A stretch of DNA of 64,000 nucleotides from Nocardiopsis alborubida. GTDB taxonomy: Bacteria; Actinomycetota; Actinomycetes; Streptosporangiales; Streptosporangiaceae. The notes under the pieces were generated by a model, which had not been told where the DNA came from, made no database searches, and saw only the letters and a list, made by a program, of their open reading frames with translations. How positions within the stretch are numbered: position 1 is the stretch's first letter; each line of letters begins with the position of its first letter. The stretch is taken from positions 122,625-186,624 of the forward strand of contig NZ_JAAXPG010000016.1 of NCBI RefSeq assembly GCF_012396365.1, read 5' to 3'. The translations under genes were made by a program, and so were the position numbers. Positions 8,424 to 17,169 of the stretch are shown here, piece by piece.

Positions 8424-8458
8424 CGGTGTTCCTGGGTGGAGCGCACCCAGGAACACCG
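8424..8458. promoter_or_regulatory. perfect 15-bp-arm inverted repeat (operator candidate)
   Basis: CGGTGTTCCTGGGTG (8424-8438) and CACCCAGGAACACCG (8444-8458) are exact reverse complements with a 5-base spacer. The dyad starts 70 bases from the SDR start and ends 26 bases before the XRE regulator start. It is probably the binding site of that regulator. A hairpin in its leader is the alternative. Confidence 0.6.
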
Positions 8459-8484
8459 GGCCGCGAAGCCCTACCCTGGTCGTC

Positions 8485-9321
8485 ATGGACTCCCCATCAC
8501 TGGGCGACTACCTCCGGAGCGCACGCGCGCGGCTCACACCGCGTGCGGTGGGTCTGCCCGTCCACGGACACCGCCGCGTCGCCGGGCTGCGGCGCGAGGA
8601 GGTGGCGCTGCTGGCCGGAATGAGCGCCGACTACTACACCCGGCTGGAACAGGGCCGCGAGACCCGGCCCTCACCGCAGATCCTGGACGCGCTCGGACAG
8701 GCCCTGCACCTGGACGGCGACGGCCGCCTGCACCTGTACCGGCTCGCCGGTCTGGTTCCGCGGCCGGAGGCGCCCGCCCCCGAGGAGCGCGCCGACCCCT
8801 CGCTCCTCGGCCTCATGGACACCTGGCACGACACCCCGGCGCTGGTCCTGGGACGCGCCTACGACGTGCTGGCCTGCAACCCCCTGGCCGAACGGCTCCT
8901 CCGGGGCTTCCCCTTCTCGCGGAACCTGGCGAGGGCGGTGTTCCTGGACCCCGGGTCACGCGCGTTCTACCCCGACTGGCCGGCCGTCGCCGCGAACACG
9001 GTGGAGGGCCTGCGCCTGGCCGAGGGCGCCTGGCCCGACCACCCCCGCGTCCGCGAGGTCGTCGGGGAACTGGAGGCGCGGAGCCCCGACTTCGCCCGGC
9101 TGTGGCGGCGCAACGGCGTGCGCGGCAAGAGCCTGGAGAGCAAGCGCCTCGCCCATCCGGAGGTGGGCCCGCTGGAGCTGAGCCTGCACGCCTTCGACGT
9201 GAGGTCGGCGCCGGGCCAGGAGCTGGTGGTCTACCACGCCGAACCGGGCTCGCCCAGCGCGCAGTCGCTGTCCCTGCTGGGCACGCTGGCGGCCGACACC
9301 GTACGGCCCCGCACGTCGTAA
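8485..9321 (+). CDS. XRE-family regulator with MmyB-like ligand-binding domain
   Basis: The 278-residue protein has an N-terminal helix-turn-helix (about 8-75: LRREEVALLAGMSADYYTRLEQGR, an unusually conserved XRE signature). An MmyB-like PAS-type domain follows at about 105-270 (ALVLGRAYDVLACNPLAERLL, and HPEVGPLELSLHAFDVRSAPGQELVVYHAEPGSPS). This architecture is abundant in actinomycetes and nearly always divergent from an SDR or similar reductase, which it represses. That matches the SDR gene here. The ATG at 8485 starts the standard SLGDYLRSARARL motif. Confidence 0.87.
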   Translation: MDSPSLGDYLRSARARLTPRAVGLPVHGHRRVAGLRREEVALLAGMSADYYTRLEQGRETRPSPQILDALGQALHLDGDGRLHLYRLAGLVPRPEAPAPEERADPSLLGLMDTWHDTPALVLGRAYDVLACNPLAERLLRGFPFSRNLARAVFLDPGSRAFYPDWPAVAANTVEGLRLAEGAWPDHPRVREVVGELEARSPDFARLWRRNGVRGKSLESKRLAHPEVGPLELSLHAFDVRSAPGQELVVYHAEPGSPSAQSLSLLGTLAADTVRPRTS

Positions 9322-9369
9322 CCGGGCGGGCCCGGGCGGACAGCCGACCGCGCGGGGAGGCGCGAAGCC

Positions 9370-9424
9370 GAGAGGGGTGCCGGGGGGCCGATCCGTGAAG
9401 ACCTGTCCCCCGACACCCCTCTTC
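9370..9424. terminator. bidirectional hairpin between convergent genes
   Basis: The left arm GAGAGGGGTGCCGGGGG pairs with CCCCCGACACCCCTCTTC about 20 bases later, with one or two mismatches. It lies between the stop codons of the XRE regulator and the MFS exporter. Confidence 0.6.
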
Positions 9425-9457
9425 GGTGTCCGCGACCCCGCGGCGCCCCGCGACCTC

Positions 9458-10945
9458 CTAGTGGACGGCGGCGGGCGCGTCCTGAGGAGCGGCGGCCTGC
9501 GAACGCCGCACCAGGAAGGTCAGTGCGAAGGCCACGACGGAGACCACCGCGCCGAGCAGGAAGGCCGCGTGGACGCCGCCCGCCTGTGCGTTGACCTCGG
9601 TGAGCCCGTCGGTGAGCAGCCCCGCCGACGTGGCGGACATGATCGCGACGAAGATCGCCGTACCGGCCGCGCCCGCGACCTGCTGCACGGTGCCGACCAC
9701 GGCGCTGCCGTGCGAGTACAGTTCGGGCCGCAGCGAACCCAGCGCACCGGTGAGCAGCGGGGTGAACATGAAGCCGAGGCCGATGCTGAGCGTCACGTGG
9801 GCGGCGACGACGAAGCCGACCGGCGTCTGGGCGTCGAGCAGGGTCATGCCCCACAGCACCAGGGACACCAGCGCCGAGCCCGGGATGACCAGGGGGCGCG
9901 GGCCGACGCGGTCGTAGAGGCGGCCGACCACCGGGGCGAGCAGACCCATGACCAGACCGCCGGGAAGCAGGGCCAGGCCGGTGACGAGCGTGTCGTGGCC
10001 CAGGACGTTCTGCATGTAGACCGGCAGCAGGATGAGGGTGCCGAACAGGGCCATGAAGCTGATCAGGACCAAGCCGATCGAGACGCAGAACTGCCTGGAG
10101 AGGAACACCCGCAGGTCCAGCAGGGCGCGGTCGCGGCGCTGGAGGCGCAGCTGGCGCCACACGAACAGCACCAGCGCGACGGCGCCGACCCCGATCGAGG
10201 CGACGGGCGGGACCACGGCGGTGGCCTCTCCCTCTCCCAGGCCGGAGAAGCCGTAGACGAGCCCGCCGAAGGCCACCGCCGACACCAGGAGCGAGAGGAC
10301 GTCGATGCTGGCGGTGCGCGGCTCGGTGACGTTGCGGATGAAGAGGGCGCCCAGGACCAGGCCCAGGACCGCGATGGGCAGGATGAGCCCGAACATCCAC
10401 CGCCAGTCGAGCACGCTGAGGATGAGACCCGCCAGGGTCGGGCCGACGGCGGGCGCGACCGACATGACGATGGAGATGTTGCCCATGGTGCGGCCGCGGC
10501 GGTCCGACGGGACCAGGTTCAGCACGGTGGTCATGAGCAGCGGCATCATGATCGCCGTTCCCGCCGCCTGGACCACGCGGCCCACGAGCAGGAAGCCGAA
10601 GCCGGGGGCGAGGAAGCACAGCAGCGTGCCGACGCTGAACAGCGTCATCGCGGTGATGAACACCTGGCGCACGTGGAAGCGCTGGAGCAGGAACCCGGTA
10701 GCGGGGATCACCACGGCCATCACGAGCATGAAGGCCGAGGTCAGCCACTGTCCGGTGGAGACGGAGATGCCGAGGTCACGGTTGAGCGCGGGCAGCGCCA
10801 CACCCATGATCGTCTCGTTCAGGATCACCACGAACGCCGAGACCAGGAGCAAGGGGATGATGAGGCGCCCCGCCCGCGCACTCTTGTCGTCCTGTGGTGG
10901 GGCCGAAGCGGTCTCGGCCGTGGATGGAGTGGGCTGCCCGGTCAC
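9458..10945 (-). CDS. MFS drug exporter, DHA2 (EmrB/QacA) family
   Basis: This 495-residue integral membrane protein shows about 14 hydrophobic segments. Motifs of the 14-TMS DHA2 group are present: LNETIMGVALPALNRDLG in TM1, LTSAFMLVMAVVIPATGFLLQRF, GRVVQAAGTAIMMPLL (motif C-like) and DWRWMFGLILPIAVLGL. A short cytoplasmic tail with basic residues ends the chain. Starting at the GTG at 10945 gives a polar 28-residue lead before TM1, after GAGGAC. The family extrudes toxic compounds with proton motive force. The substrate is unknown and no dedicated regulator is adjacent. Confidence 0.87.
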   Translation of the reverse strand: MTGQPTPSTAETASAPPQDDKSARAGRLIIPLLLVSAFVVILNETIMGVALPALNRDLGISVSTGQWLTSAFMLVMAVVIPATGFLLQRFHVRQVFITAMTLFSVGTLLCFLAPGFGFLLVGRVVQAAGTAIMMPLLMTTVLNLVPSDRRGRTMGNISIVMSVAPAVGPTLAGLILSVLDWRWMFGLILPIAVLGLVLGALFIRNVTEPRTASIDVLSLLVSAVAFGGLVYGFSGLGEGEATAVVPPVASIGVGAVALVLFVWRQLRLQRRDRALLDLRVFLSRQFCVSIGLVLISFMALFGTLILLPVYMQNVLGHDTLVTGLALLPGGLVMGLLAPVVGRLYDRVGPRPLVIPGSALVSLVLWGMTLLDAQTPVGFVVAAHVTLSIGLGFMFTPLLTGALGSLRPELYSHGSAVVGTVQQVAGAAGTAIFVAIMSATSAGLLTDGLTEVNAQAGGVHAAFLLGAVVSVVAFALTFLVRRSQAAAPQDAPAAVH

Positions 10946-11248
10946 AGATGTCCTCAGGTTGTGGTGTTCGAAAGGGTTCGTCCGGGGGTTCGCGGAACCT
11001 CCCCAGAGCTACCCCAACGCTCCGGACCATCCGCCCGTTCCCGGAACAGCGGTGTGTTCTGGACCATAACCGCGCCATCCGCGCAGCAAACCCGCCGCCG
11101 GCGCCCCCGTGCCGCTTCCGGGTTCACGGCAGACGGGGCGTGACCGGCGCTTATGACGGATTCAACCTGACCGAAAACGAAGTGTGACCGGAGCGTGCGC
11201 CGGGCCCTGCCCGAAGCCAGGAAGGCTGTGACCGGAGCGGGCCGCCCC
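10946..11248. other. intergenic region upstream of MFS exporter
   Basis: No gene is visible in these 303 bases. GTTCC-C-GGAAC (11037-11047) is a small palindrome about 90 bases upstream of the exporter start and could be a regulator site. The stretch around 11150-11180 is slightly AT-richer. No clear terminator was seen for the neighbouring membrane-protein gene. Confidence 0.3.
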
Positions 11249-11698
11249 TCAGGCGCGCGCGGAGCCGCCCGCGGACAGGCCCCGGCAGGCGGCGCACGCG
11301 AGCGCGAGCGCGCAGGCGTCCTCCACGGCGCCGCCGATCCAGGCCGGGCGGCCGGTAGCGCTCCAGTACTGCCGCCACCCCACCCCCGCCAGGGTGCCGA
11401 CCGGCGCGGCCGCGGCGGCGAGGACGACGGCGAGCACGGGCGACGCGCCCGCCCCCCGGGCCAGCAGGGCGCCGCCGGTGCCCGCGCTCACCACCCTGGC
11501 CGTCAGGCTCGGCGTGGCAGTGCGGCTGGGGATGCCGGGAATCTTGTCCCCGGAGAACTCCCCGAGCGCGGCCAGCGCCAGGAGCACGCGCTTGCCCTTC
11601 CCCGCGGAGTGCCACAGCGGTGCGCCCCCGAGCGTGCTCCGCGACCCCGCGGCCAGCCCCAGCAGCAGCGCGCGGGCCGCGCCCGACGATGCGCCCAT
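11249..11698 (-). CDS. small membrane protein, DUF4126-like
   Basis: A 149-residue protein with four or so hydrophobic segments: RALLLGLAAGSRSTLG at the start, ALAALGEFSGDKIPGIPSR, VLAVVLAAAAAPVGTLAGV, and an alanine-rich C-terminus. The GxxxGSRS start and the EFSGDKIPxxPSR motif recur in actinobacterial DUF4126/DUF4126-like membrane proteins of unknown function. The ATG at 11698 follows AGGGAC. It is transcribed away from the APH-like gene at 12097 and shares a 398-base divergent region with it. Confidence 0.6.
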   Translation of the reverse strand: MGASSGAARALLLGLAAGSRSTLGGAPLWHSAGKGKRVLLALAALGEFSGDKIPGIPSRTATPSLTARVVSAGTGGALLARGAGASPVLAVVLAAAAAPVGTLAGVGWRQYWSATGRPAWIGGAVEDACALALACAACRGLSAGGSARA

Positions 11699-12026
11699 GT
11701 CCGTGTCCCTTCGTACGTCGGCCGCCGCACGCGGCCGGGTGCTATCCCGGCTATCCCGTTCGCCCCCCACGAAACCTCGCGCGGACGGGGCCAGCCGGCG
11801 CTCACGGCTTCCGAGGCCGCAGGGCCGGTCGGGCCCGCGGGGCGACCTCGGACGACGGTTGCGCGGGTGCGTGCGCCTTCTCCGGGAACCCGTCCGGGAA
11901 AGCTGACCGGAAACGTTGAAGGTGTGATCTGCGGGGTTCCCGCTCCGGTGGCCTTCCGGTCCCCGGCGGTGGTTTCGGCGCGGGGCGCTGCCCAGGTCAG
12001 CCGGACCGTCCCGGCGGGCGCCGCCC

Positions 12027-12066
12027 GCTGACGACTGTCCGCGTCCGTCTGCCGACAGTCGTCAGC
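12027..12066. promoter_or_regulatory. perfect 13-bp-arm dyad upstream of APH-like kinase
   Basis: GCTGACGACTGTC (12027-12039) and GACAGTCGTCAGC (12054-12066) are exact reverse complements separated by 14 bases. The dyad ends 30 bases before the GTG start of the kinase gene. The rest of the 11699-12096 intergenic region shows no gene. No regulator gene is adjacent, so the site's cognate protein is unknown. Confidence 0.55.
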
Positions 12067-12096
12067 CGACGGCTTCGGGCCGAGGAGGCCTAGGGT

Positions 12097-13128
12097 GTGG
12101 ACATGCCCCTCCCCTCCCCAGCGACCGACCCCGACGACGCCCTCCTGGACACGCTCGTGCGCGCGGCGTTCGGCGACGGCGCCCGCGTGCGCGAACGGGC
12201 GGTGCTCACCGGCGGCACCTACAACTCCGTGCACCGCGTGGTCCTGGCCGACGGCCGCCGGTCGGTGCTCAAGCTCGCACCCCCCTCCGGCCGGCCCCGG
12301 CTCACCTATGAACACGGCATCACGGCCACCGAGGCCATGGCCTACGCGCGGGCCCGGCCCGTGTGCGGCCCGCTCGTGCCCGAGGTGCTGCACCTGGGCG
12401 CCGTTCCCGGGGACCCGCGCCGCGCGTACCTGTTCCTCAGCCACCTGCCCGGAGTCCCCCTGGACGGGGTCCGCTCCGGTCTGGCGCCGGAGCGGACCGC
12501 CCGGGTCCGCCGGGAGCTGGGACGGGCCGTGGCGGCGCTGCACACCGTCACCGGGAGCGGGTTCGGCTACCCCGGACAGGACGGACTGCGCGCGCCCACC
12601 TGGCCGGAGGCCTTCCGGGCGATGGCGGAGGCGGTGGTGGCCGACGCCGACCGTTTCTCGGTCGCGCTGCCCGGCGGCGGCGCGCGGATCCTGCGGCTGG
12701 TCTCGGCCAACCTCGCGCACCTGGCCCCGGTGCGCACGCCGGTGCTCGTCCACTTCGACCTGTGGGACGGCAACGTCCTGCTCACCGGGACCGGCGACGA
12801 CGGGGGCGCGCCCCGCCTCAGCGGGATCGTCGACGCCGAGCGCGCCTTCTGGGGCGACCCGGCGGCCGAACTGGTGTCCCTGGCGCTCTTCGGAGACGTC
12901 CGCGAGGACACCGCGCTCCTGGCGGGCTACCGCGAGGCCGGGGGCCGCGTCGACCTCACCCCCGGGCTGCTGCGCAGACTCGCGCTGTACCGGGTCTACC
13001 TGTACCTGATCATGTTCACCGAGCTCACCCCGCGCGGGCACGCCCCCGGGTCGGCGGCCCGGACCCGCGCGTTCCTGGCCGGGCACCTGGAGGCCGACCT
13101 GGCCCGGCTGGCCGAGCCGGTGGACTGA
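12097..13128 (+). CDS. aminoglycoside phosphotransferase-family kinase
   Basis: The 343-residue protein has an APH/choline-kinase fold: TGGTYNSVHRVVLADGRRSVLKLAP (nucleotide loop and ATP-binding Lys), catalytic loop VLVHFDLWDGNVLL (HxDxxxxN form, with Asp), and GIVDAERAFWGDPAAEL (metal-binding Asp). This is a complete set of kinase residues. Such 'phosphotransferase family' proteins act on aminoglycosides, macrolides, homoserine or unknown small molecules. GTG 12097 is 8 bases after GAGGAGG; an ATG at 12103 is too far from it. The perfect dyad just upstream suggests specific regulation. The substrate is unknown. Confidence 0.8.
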   Translation: MDMPLPSPATDPDDALLDTLVRAAFGDGARVRERAVLTGGTYNSVHRVVLADGRRSVLKLAPPSGRPRLTYEHGITATEAMAYARARPVCGPLVPEVLHLGAVPGDPRRAYLFLSHLPGVPLDGVRSGLAPERTARVRRELGRAVAALHTVTGSGFGYPGQDGLRAPTWPEAFRAMAEAVVADADRFSVALPGGGARILRLVSANLAHLAPVRTPVLVHFDLWDGNVLLTGTGDDGGAPRLSGIVDAERAFWGDPAAELVSLALFGDVREDTALLAGYREAGGRVDLTPGLLRRLALYRVYLYLIMFTELTPRGHAPGSAARTRAFLAGHLEADLARLAEPVD

Positions 13129-13145
13129 GAAGGCCTGCGGAGCGC

Positions 13146-14303
13146 TCAGTGGCCCCCGGGCGCCTGCGGCTCCCCGAGCCCGGCCTCACGGCGGGCGCGG
13201 CGGCCCACCCCCTCCACCGCGCGCAGGGCGTCGCGCACGTCCCGGGCCGAGGGCGTGAACGCCAGGTTGTGGATGGTCTCCTCCGGCGCGGTCGCCGCGG
13301 CCACGACCCGGTCGAGCACCTCGTCGTCCGCGTCGCCCAGCCCCGCCTCGGTCAGGGTGGTCGGCAGGCCCACGCGCGCCGTGAACCGCGCGAACCCGTC
13401 CACCTCCGAGGCCGGGGCGCCCTCCAGCAGCAGCTGGGTGAGCGACCCGATGTTGACCTTCTCCCCGTGGGCGAGGTGGTGCGTCTCGTCCACCGCCGTC
13501 AGTCCGTCGTGCACCGCGTGCGCGGCGGCCAGCCCGCCGGACTCGAAGCCCAGGCCGGACAGCAGCGTGGTGGCCTCCACGACGGCCTCCACGTCCGGGG
13601 TCACCAGGCCGCGGTCCACCGCCTCCAGCGCGGGCAGGGACGACTCCCACAGGATGTCCCAGGACAGGCGCGCCAGGGTCGTACCCGCCCGGGTCGGCAG
13701 GCCCTCCACCATGTTCGTGCTGTGCGCCCGCTCCACCGCGCGCGCCTCGATCCAGGTGGCGAGGGCGTCGCCGACCCCGGCGGCCAGGAAGCGGGTGGGC
13801 GCCTCGGCGACGAACTGCGTGTCGACCACCACCAGCGCCGGATTGCGGTCGTAGAAGCGGTAGGACTCGAACGCCCCGGACTCGGTGTAGACCACCGACA
13901 GCGCCGACGTGGGCGCGTCCGTGGAGGCCACCGTGGCCGCGCTGACCCACGGGATTCCCGTGTTGTCCCCCGCGGCCTTGGCGGTGTCGATCGCGGCCCC
14001 GCCGCCCAGTCCGATGACCACGTCGTGGCCCCCGTCCCGGATCGTCCCGGAGACGCGTTCGGCCTCGGCCCTGGTCGGAACACCGCCGAAGCGCTCGAAG
14101 ACCAGGGGCAGGTCCGCCTCTCGGAAGGAGGCGGTGAGGACGTCCTCGGTCAACCCGCGGACGACGTCGTCGACCAGGACGAGCGGGCGGGAGCCGTGGT
14201 CGCGGACGAGCGGGCCCAGCCGGGCCAGGGCGCCCCGCCCCTGGACGTAGCGTCCCGGTGAGGCGAAGACGCGCGGCCGGGTCCCGTGGGTGTGCTCTGC
14301 CAT
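13146..14303 (-). CDS. gldA: glycerol dehydrogenase-like iron/zinc-containing alcohol dehydrogenase
   Basis: A 385-residue member of the GldA branch of Fe-ADHs. It has VIGLGGGAAIDTAKAAG (NAD-binding GGGxxxDxxK), ATVASTDAPTSALSVVYT with the first metal Asp, GLAAAHAVHDGLT with a metal His, and HHLAHGEKVNIGSL with the second metal His. It should convert glycerol to dihydroxyacetone with NAD. The ATG at 14303 follows AGGAGG. A DhaK/DhaL pair occurs about 33 kb away, so dihydroxyacetone could be phosphorylated there, but no direct link is visible. The last 20 residues overlap nothing. Confidence 0.82.
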   Translation of the reverse strand: MAEHTHGTRPRVFASPGRYVQGRGALARLGPLVRDHGSRPLVLVDDVVRGLTEDVLTASFREADLPLVFERFGGVPTRAEAERVSGTIRDGGHDVVIGLGGGAAIDTAKAAGDNTGIPWVSAATVASTDAPTSALSVVYTESGAFESYRFYDRNPALVVVDTQFVAEAPTRFLAAGVGDALATWIEARAVERAHSTNMVEGLPTRAGTTLARLSWDILWESSLPALEAVDRGLVTPDVEAVVEATTLLSGLGFESGGLAAAHAVHDGLTAVDETHHLAHGEKVNIGSLTQLLLEGAPASEVDGFARFTARVGLPTTLTEAGLGDADDEVLDRVVAAATAPEETIHNLAFTPSARDVRDALRAVEGVGRRARREAGLGEPQAPGGH

Positions 14304-14478
14304 GGGGTGGAACCTCCTGATCGGTGGATTTCCCTTCCCCTCCCCGCTGGCCGTGTACCGACCTGCCCAAACGTGTTGTGGCGAGGCATGGGCCACTCTT
14401 GGGCGCGAGGAGGGACGGGCTCCGCCGTCGCAGGCCCGCAGCGGGTACACGCCCCCCGCTCCCCGGGACAACGGAAAC

Positions 14479-14504
14479 GGGGCCGCCCCCGAGGAGGCGG
14501 TCCC
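14479..14504 (-). terminator. hairpin downstream of aminopeptidase gene
   Basis: GGGGCCGCC (14479-14487) pairs with GGCGGTCCC (14496-14504), allowing one G-T pair and an 8-base loop, about 20 bases beyond the pepP stop on the minus strand. Confidence 0.45.
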
Positions 14505-14525
14505 GTCGTCGTGTGCGGGGAAGGG

Positions 14526-16016
14526 CTAGCGCGGCAGGCGCTCGGCCAGCCAGGCCTCCACCTCGGCGGAGGAGCGCGGCAGAGCGGCAGACATGACCGT
14601 GCGGCCCTCCTCGGTGACCAGCACGTCGTCCTCGATGCGCACGCCGATGCCGCGCAGCTCCTCGGGGACGGTCAGGTCGTCGGGCTGGAAGTACAGGCCC
14701 GGCTCGACGGTGAGCACCATGCCCGGCTCCAGGTCCCCGTACAGGTGGACCTCCTGGCGCGAGACCGCGCAGTCGTGCACGTCCATGCCCAGCATGTGGC
14801 CGGTGCCGTGCAGGGTGTACCGACGCTGGAGGCCCAGCTCCAGGACGCGCTCGACCGGGCCCTCCAGCAGGCCCCACTCGACGAGGCCCTCGGCCAGCAC
14901 CCGCTGGGACGCCTCGTGGAAGGCCACGAACGGCCTGCCCGGGGCGACGGCGGCGATACCGGCCTCCTGGGCGGCGTAGACCAGGTCGTAGACGCGGCGC
15001 TGCACGTCGGTGAAGGTGCCCGACACCGGCATGGTGCGGGTGACGTCGGCGGTGTACAGCGTGGTGGTCTCCACGCCCGCGTCCAGCAGCAGCAGGTCTC
15101 CCTCGCGCACCGGGCCGTCGTTGCGGGTCCAGTGCAGGGTGGTGGCGTTGGCGCCGGAGGCCGCGATGGTGCCGTAGCCGACGTCGTTCCCCTCCACCCT
15201 GGCCCGGAGGAAGAACGTGCCCTCGATGAAGCGCTCGGAGGTGTCCTTGGCCTGCGGCAGCGCCTTGACGACGTCGCCGAAGCCACGCACCGTGGCGTCC
15301 ACGGCCAGCTGGAGCTGGGCGACCTCCCACTCGTCCTTGACCAGGCGGTGGTCGGCCAGCGTGACGGAGAGGTCCTCGTCGAGCTGGGCGTACTTGGCGC
15401 GGGCCTCCTCGTCGGCGTCGGCGCGCAGCCCGTCGACGATCGCGTCGAGCCCGGCGTCGTGGCCGCGCACGATGCGGGTGGTCGCGCCGCCCGCACGCAG
15501 CACGCCGGACAGCGTGGTCACGTCGGCGGTGGCCACGCCCAGCAGGTCGGCGGCCTCGGAGAGGCTGTTGCGGCGGCCGGTCCACAGCTCGCCGTAGCCG
15601 CCCAGCCAGAACTCGCCGTTGTCGCGGTTGGAGCGGGGCTTGAGGTAGAGGACCACGTCGTGCCCGCCCTCGGCGCGGGGCGTGAACACCAGGCAGCCGC
15701 CGTCGGAGGTGTCGCCGGTGAGGTAGGCGTAGTCGGTGGCCGCCCGGAACGGGTACTCGGTGTCGTTGGAGCGGGTGAGCAGCTGTCCGGCCGGAACGAC
15801 CAGGCGGTCGCCGGGGAAGGCCGCGCTGAGCGCGGCGCGGCGGCGGGCGGTGTGCCCGGCCTGCTCGACGGGCTCCAGGTCGCGCCGCTCGGTGTCGGCC
15901 CACCCGGTGCTCATCCACGCGGCGAGCTCGTCGGAGACCGACTGCGCCTGCCCGTTCTTACGGGGACTGAACACGGGGGCGTTCGTCTCGTCCTGGGGGC
16001 GCTGCTGCTCGCTCAC
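14526..16016 (-). CDS. pepP: Xaa-Pro aminopeptidase (M24B)
   Basis: The 496-residue protein has an aminopeptidase P N-terminal domain (about 40-180) and an M24 pita-bread catalytic domain. All five metal ligands can be placed: Asp in LLLDAGVETTT, Asp in YTADVTRT, His in HGTGHMLGMDVHD, Glu in TVEPGLYF and Glu in VRIEDDVLVT. It removes N-terminal residues next to proline in the cytoplasm. I chose the GTG at 16016 (VSEQQRP) because GAGGAGAC lies 8 bases upstream; the open frame extends further without a site. The length is normal for actinobacterial PepP. Confidence 0.9.
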   Translation of the reverse strand: MSEQQRPQDETNAPVFSPRKNGQAQSVSDELAAWMSTGWADTERRDLEPVEQAGHTARRRAALSAAFPGDRLVVPAGQLLTRSNDTEYPFRAATDYAYLTGDTSDGGCLVFTPRAEGGHDVVLYLKPRSNRDNGEFWLGGYGELWTGRRNSLSEAADLLGVATADVTTLSGVLRAGGATTRIVRGHDAGLDAIVDGLRADADEEARAKYAQLDEDLSVTLADHRLVKDEWEVAQLQLAVDATVRGFGDVVKALPQAKDTSERFIEGTFFLRARVEGNDVGYGTIAASGANATTLHWTRNDGPVREGDLLLLDAGVETTTLYTADVTRTMPVSGTFTDVQRRVYDLVYAAQEAGIAAVAPGRPFVAFHEASQRVLAEGLVEWGLLEGPVERVLELGLQRRYTLHGTGHMLGMDVHDCAVSRQEVHLYGDLEPGMVLTVEPGLYFQPDDLTVPEELRGIGVRIEDDVLVTEEGRTVMSAALPRSSAEVEAWLAERLPR

Positions 16017-16226
16017 GTCGTGCGTCTCCTCGTCGGATTCGGCGTAGCGGCCGCTTGTGGCGGCCCTGGCCACCCATCGTACGGGGAGGCCCCGAGGCAC
16101 GGCCGTCGCGCGGACATACCGGAAGCCATAACGCGCCCGGCCGGTCCGACCGCGGCACGGCGGGCCGCACCGGCTCTGGACGCGGCCCCCGGGAGAAGCC
16201 CCTCCGGTCAGCGGACTCCCGCCGCC

Positions 16227-16763
16227 TCAGACGAGGTCGTGGGCGAAGGGGATGGCCGTGCGGTGGGGCAGCTCGTCGATGTCGGCCGGGTCGACCGGCC
16301 GGTAACCGATCCGCGTGTAGAAGGCGACCGCCTCGGGCTGGGCGGGACCGGTGAACAGCAGGACCCGGGTGTAGCCGAGGTCGCGGGCGGCCTCCTCCAG
16401 GGCGGTCATCACCCGGCTGGCCAGTCCGAGGCGGCGGTGGCGCCCCGAGGTCCAGACACGCTTGAACTCGGCGGTGTCGGCCATGGCCGCCCGGTCCTTC
16501 TTGTAGGGGCGCACGGCCCCTCCGGCGACGATCTCCCCGTCCAGCTCGGCCAGCACGAGGCGGCCGTGGGGAGCGGCGAACTCGGTCACCGGGTAGCGCG
16601 CGAGCTCACTGGCCGCGCCCTCGGCGCCGTAGCGCTCGGTGTACTCCTCCAGCAGCCCGGCGAGCAGTCCCCGCACCCGCGGGTCGTCGTGGCGCACGCG
16701 CAGCATGCGGACCGCACTGGTCCGCGGGTCCGCCGCGACGCCTTCGGCGCTGGTGTGTGTCAC
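16227..16763 (-). CDS. GNAT-family N-acetyltransferase
   Basis: A 178-residue acyltransferase. Residues LVLAELDGEIVAGGAVRPY form the central strand, and KRVWTSGRHRRLGLASRVMTALEEAARDLGY holds the acetyl-CoA loop (R/QxxGxG/A in the form RHRRLGLA). The C-terminal YTRIGYRPV is typical GNAT. It starts at a GTG preceded by GGGAGGA. Three 18-bp repeats lie about 50-110 bases upstream. The substrate is not predictable. Confidence 0.78.
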   Translation of the reverse strand: MTHTSAEGVAADPRTSAVRMLRVRHDDPRVRGLLAGLLEEYTERYGAEGAASELARYPVTEFAAPHGRLVLAELDGEIVAGGAVRPYKKDRAAMADTAEFKRVWTSGRHRRLGLASRVMTALEEAARDLGYTRVLLFTGPAQPEAVAFYTRIGYRPVDPADIDELPHRTAIPFAHDLV

Positions 16764-16816
16764 GCGTTCCTCCCGTGGCCGACGGAGCCTCCGCGCCGCC
16801 GTGGCGGCGTGCGGTG

Positions 16817-16870
16817 CCCGGTTCCGCCGGAACACCCGGTTCCGCCGAAATACCCGGTCCCGCCGAAATA
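16817..16870. repeat. three 18-bp tandem repeats upstream of GNAT gene
   Basis: Units CCCGGTTCCGCCGGAACA, CCCGGTTCCGCCGAAATA and CCCGGTCCCGCCGAAATA run head-to-tail. The first contains the palindrome GTTCC-gcc-GGAAC, and the others keep only part of it. They may be iterated regulator sites or simple slippage. Confidence 0.7.
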
Positions 16871-16950
16871 CTACGTGCGGGATCATCGGACCCGTGACAC
16901 GGGCCGTGCGCCCCGCCGTGGCTGCGCGGGCGGTCAGTCGGCGCAGGCGG

Positions 16951-17169
16951 TCAGTCGGCGTTGGGCCCGTACCTGTTGTCGCGGTCCGCCGGGTCGTCGG
17001 GGTCGGCGATGCTGCCCAGGGCCGCGGCCACCGGCGGCAGGACCGACGCCACCGCGCACATGGCCACCGCCCACCCGGCACCGAAGAGGTAGTAGACGGG
17101 CAGCGCTCCGGCGAACAGGAGCAGGCACACTCCCATGACGAGGCTGTACTGGCGTACACGGCGCTTCAC
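16951..17169 (-). CDS. DUF3099-like small membrane protein
   Basis: A 72-residue protein with a basic N-terminus (KRRVRQYSLVM) and two membrane helices, GVCLLLFAGALPVYYLF and WAVAMCAVASVLPPVAAAL. An acidic tail DPDDPADRDNRYG follows. The RxYxxxMGxCLxLF start and the AVAMCAVxxVxPPVAA second helix match actinobacterial DUF3099 proteins of unknown function. Starting at GTG 17169 gives the usual charged lead, and GGGAG precedes it. Confidence 0.62.
   Translation of the reverse strand: MKRRVRQYSLVMGVCLLLFAGALPVYYLFGAGWAVAMCAVASVLPPVAAALGSIADPDDPADRDNRYGPNAD

Noticed and set aside
11037..11047. GTTCC-C-GGAAC palindrome upstream of the DHA2 exporter
   Set aside because: Arms of five bases are expected often in sequence this GC-rich, and no regulator is adjacent. 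Mentioned only in the intergenic entry.
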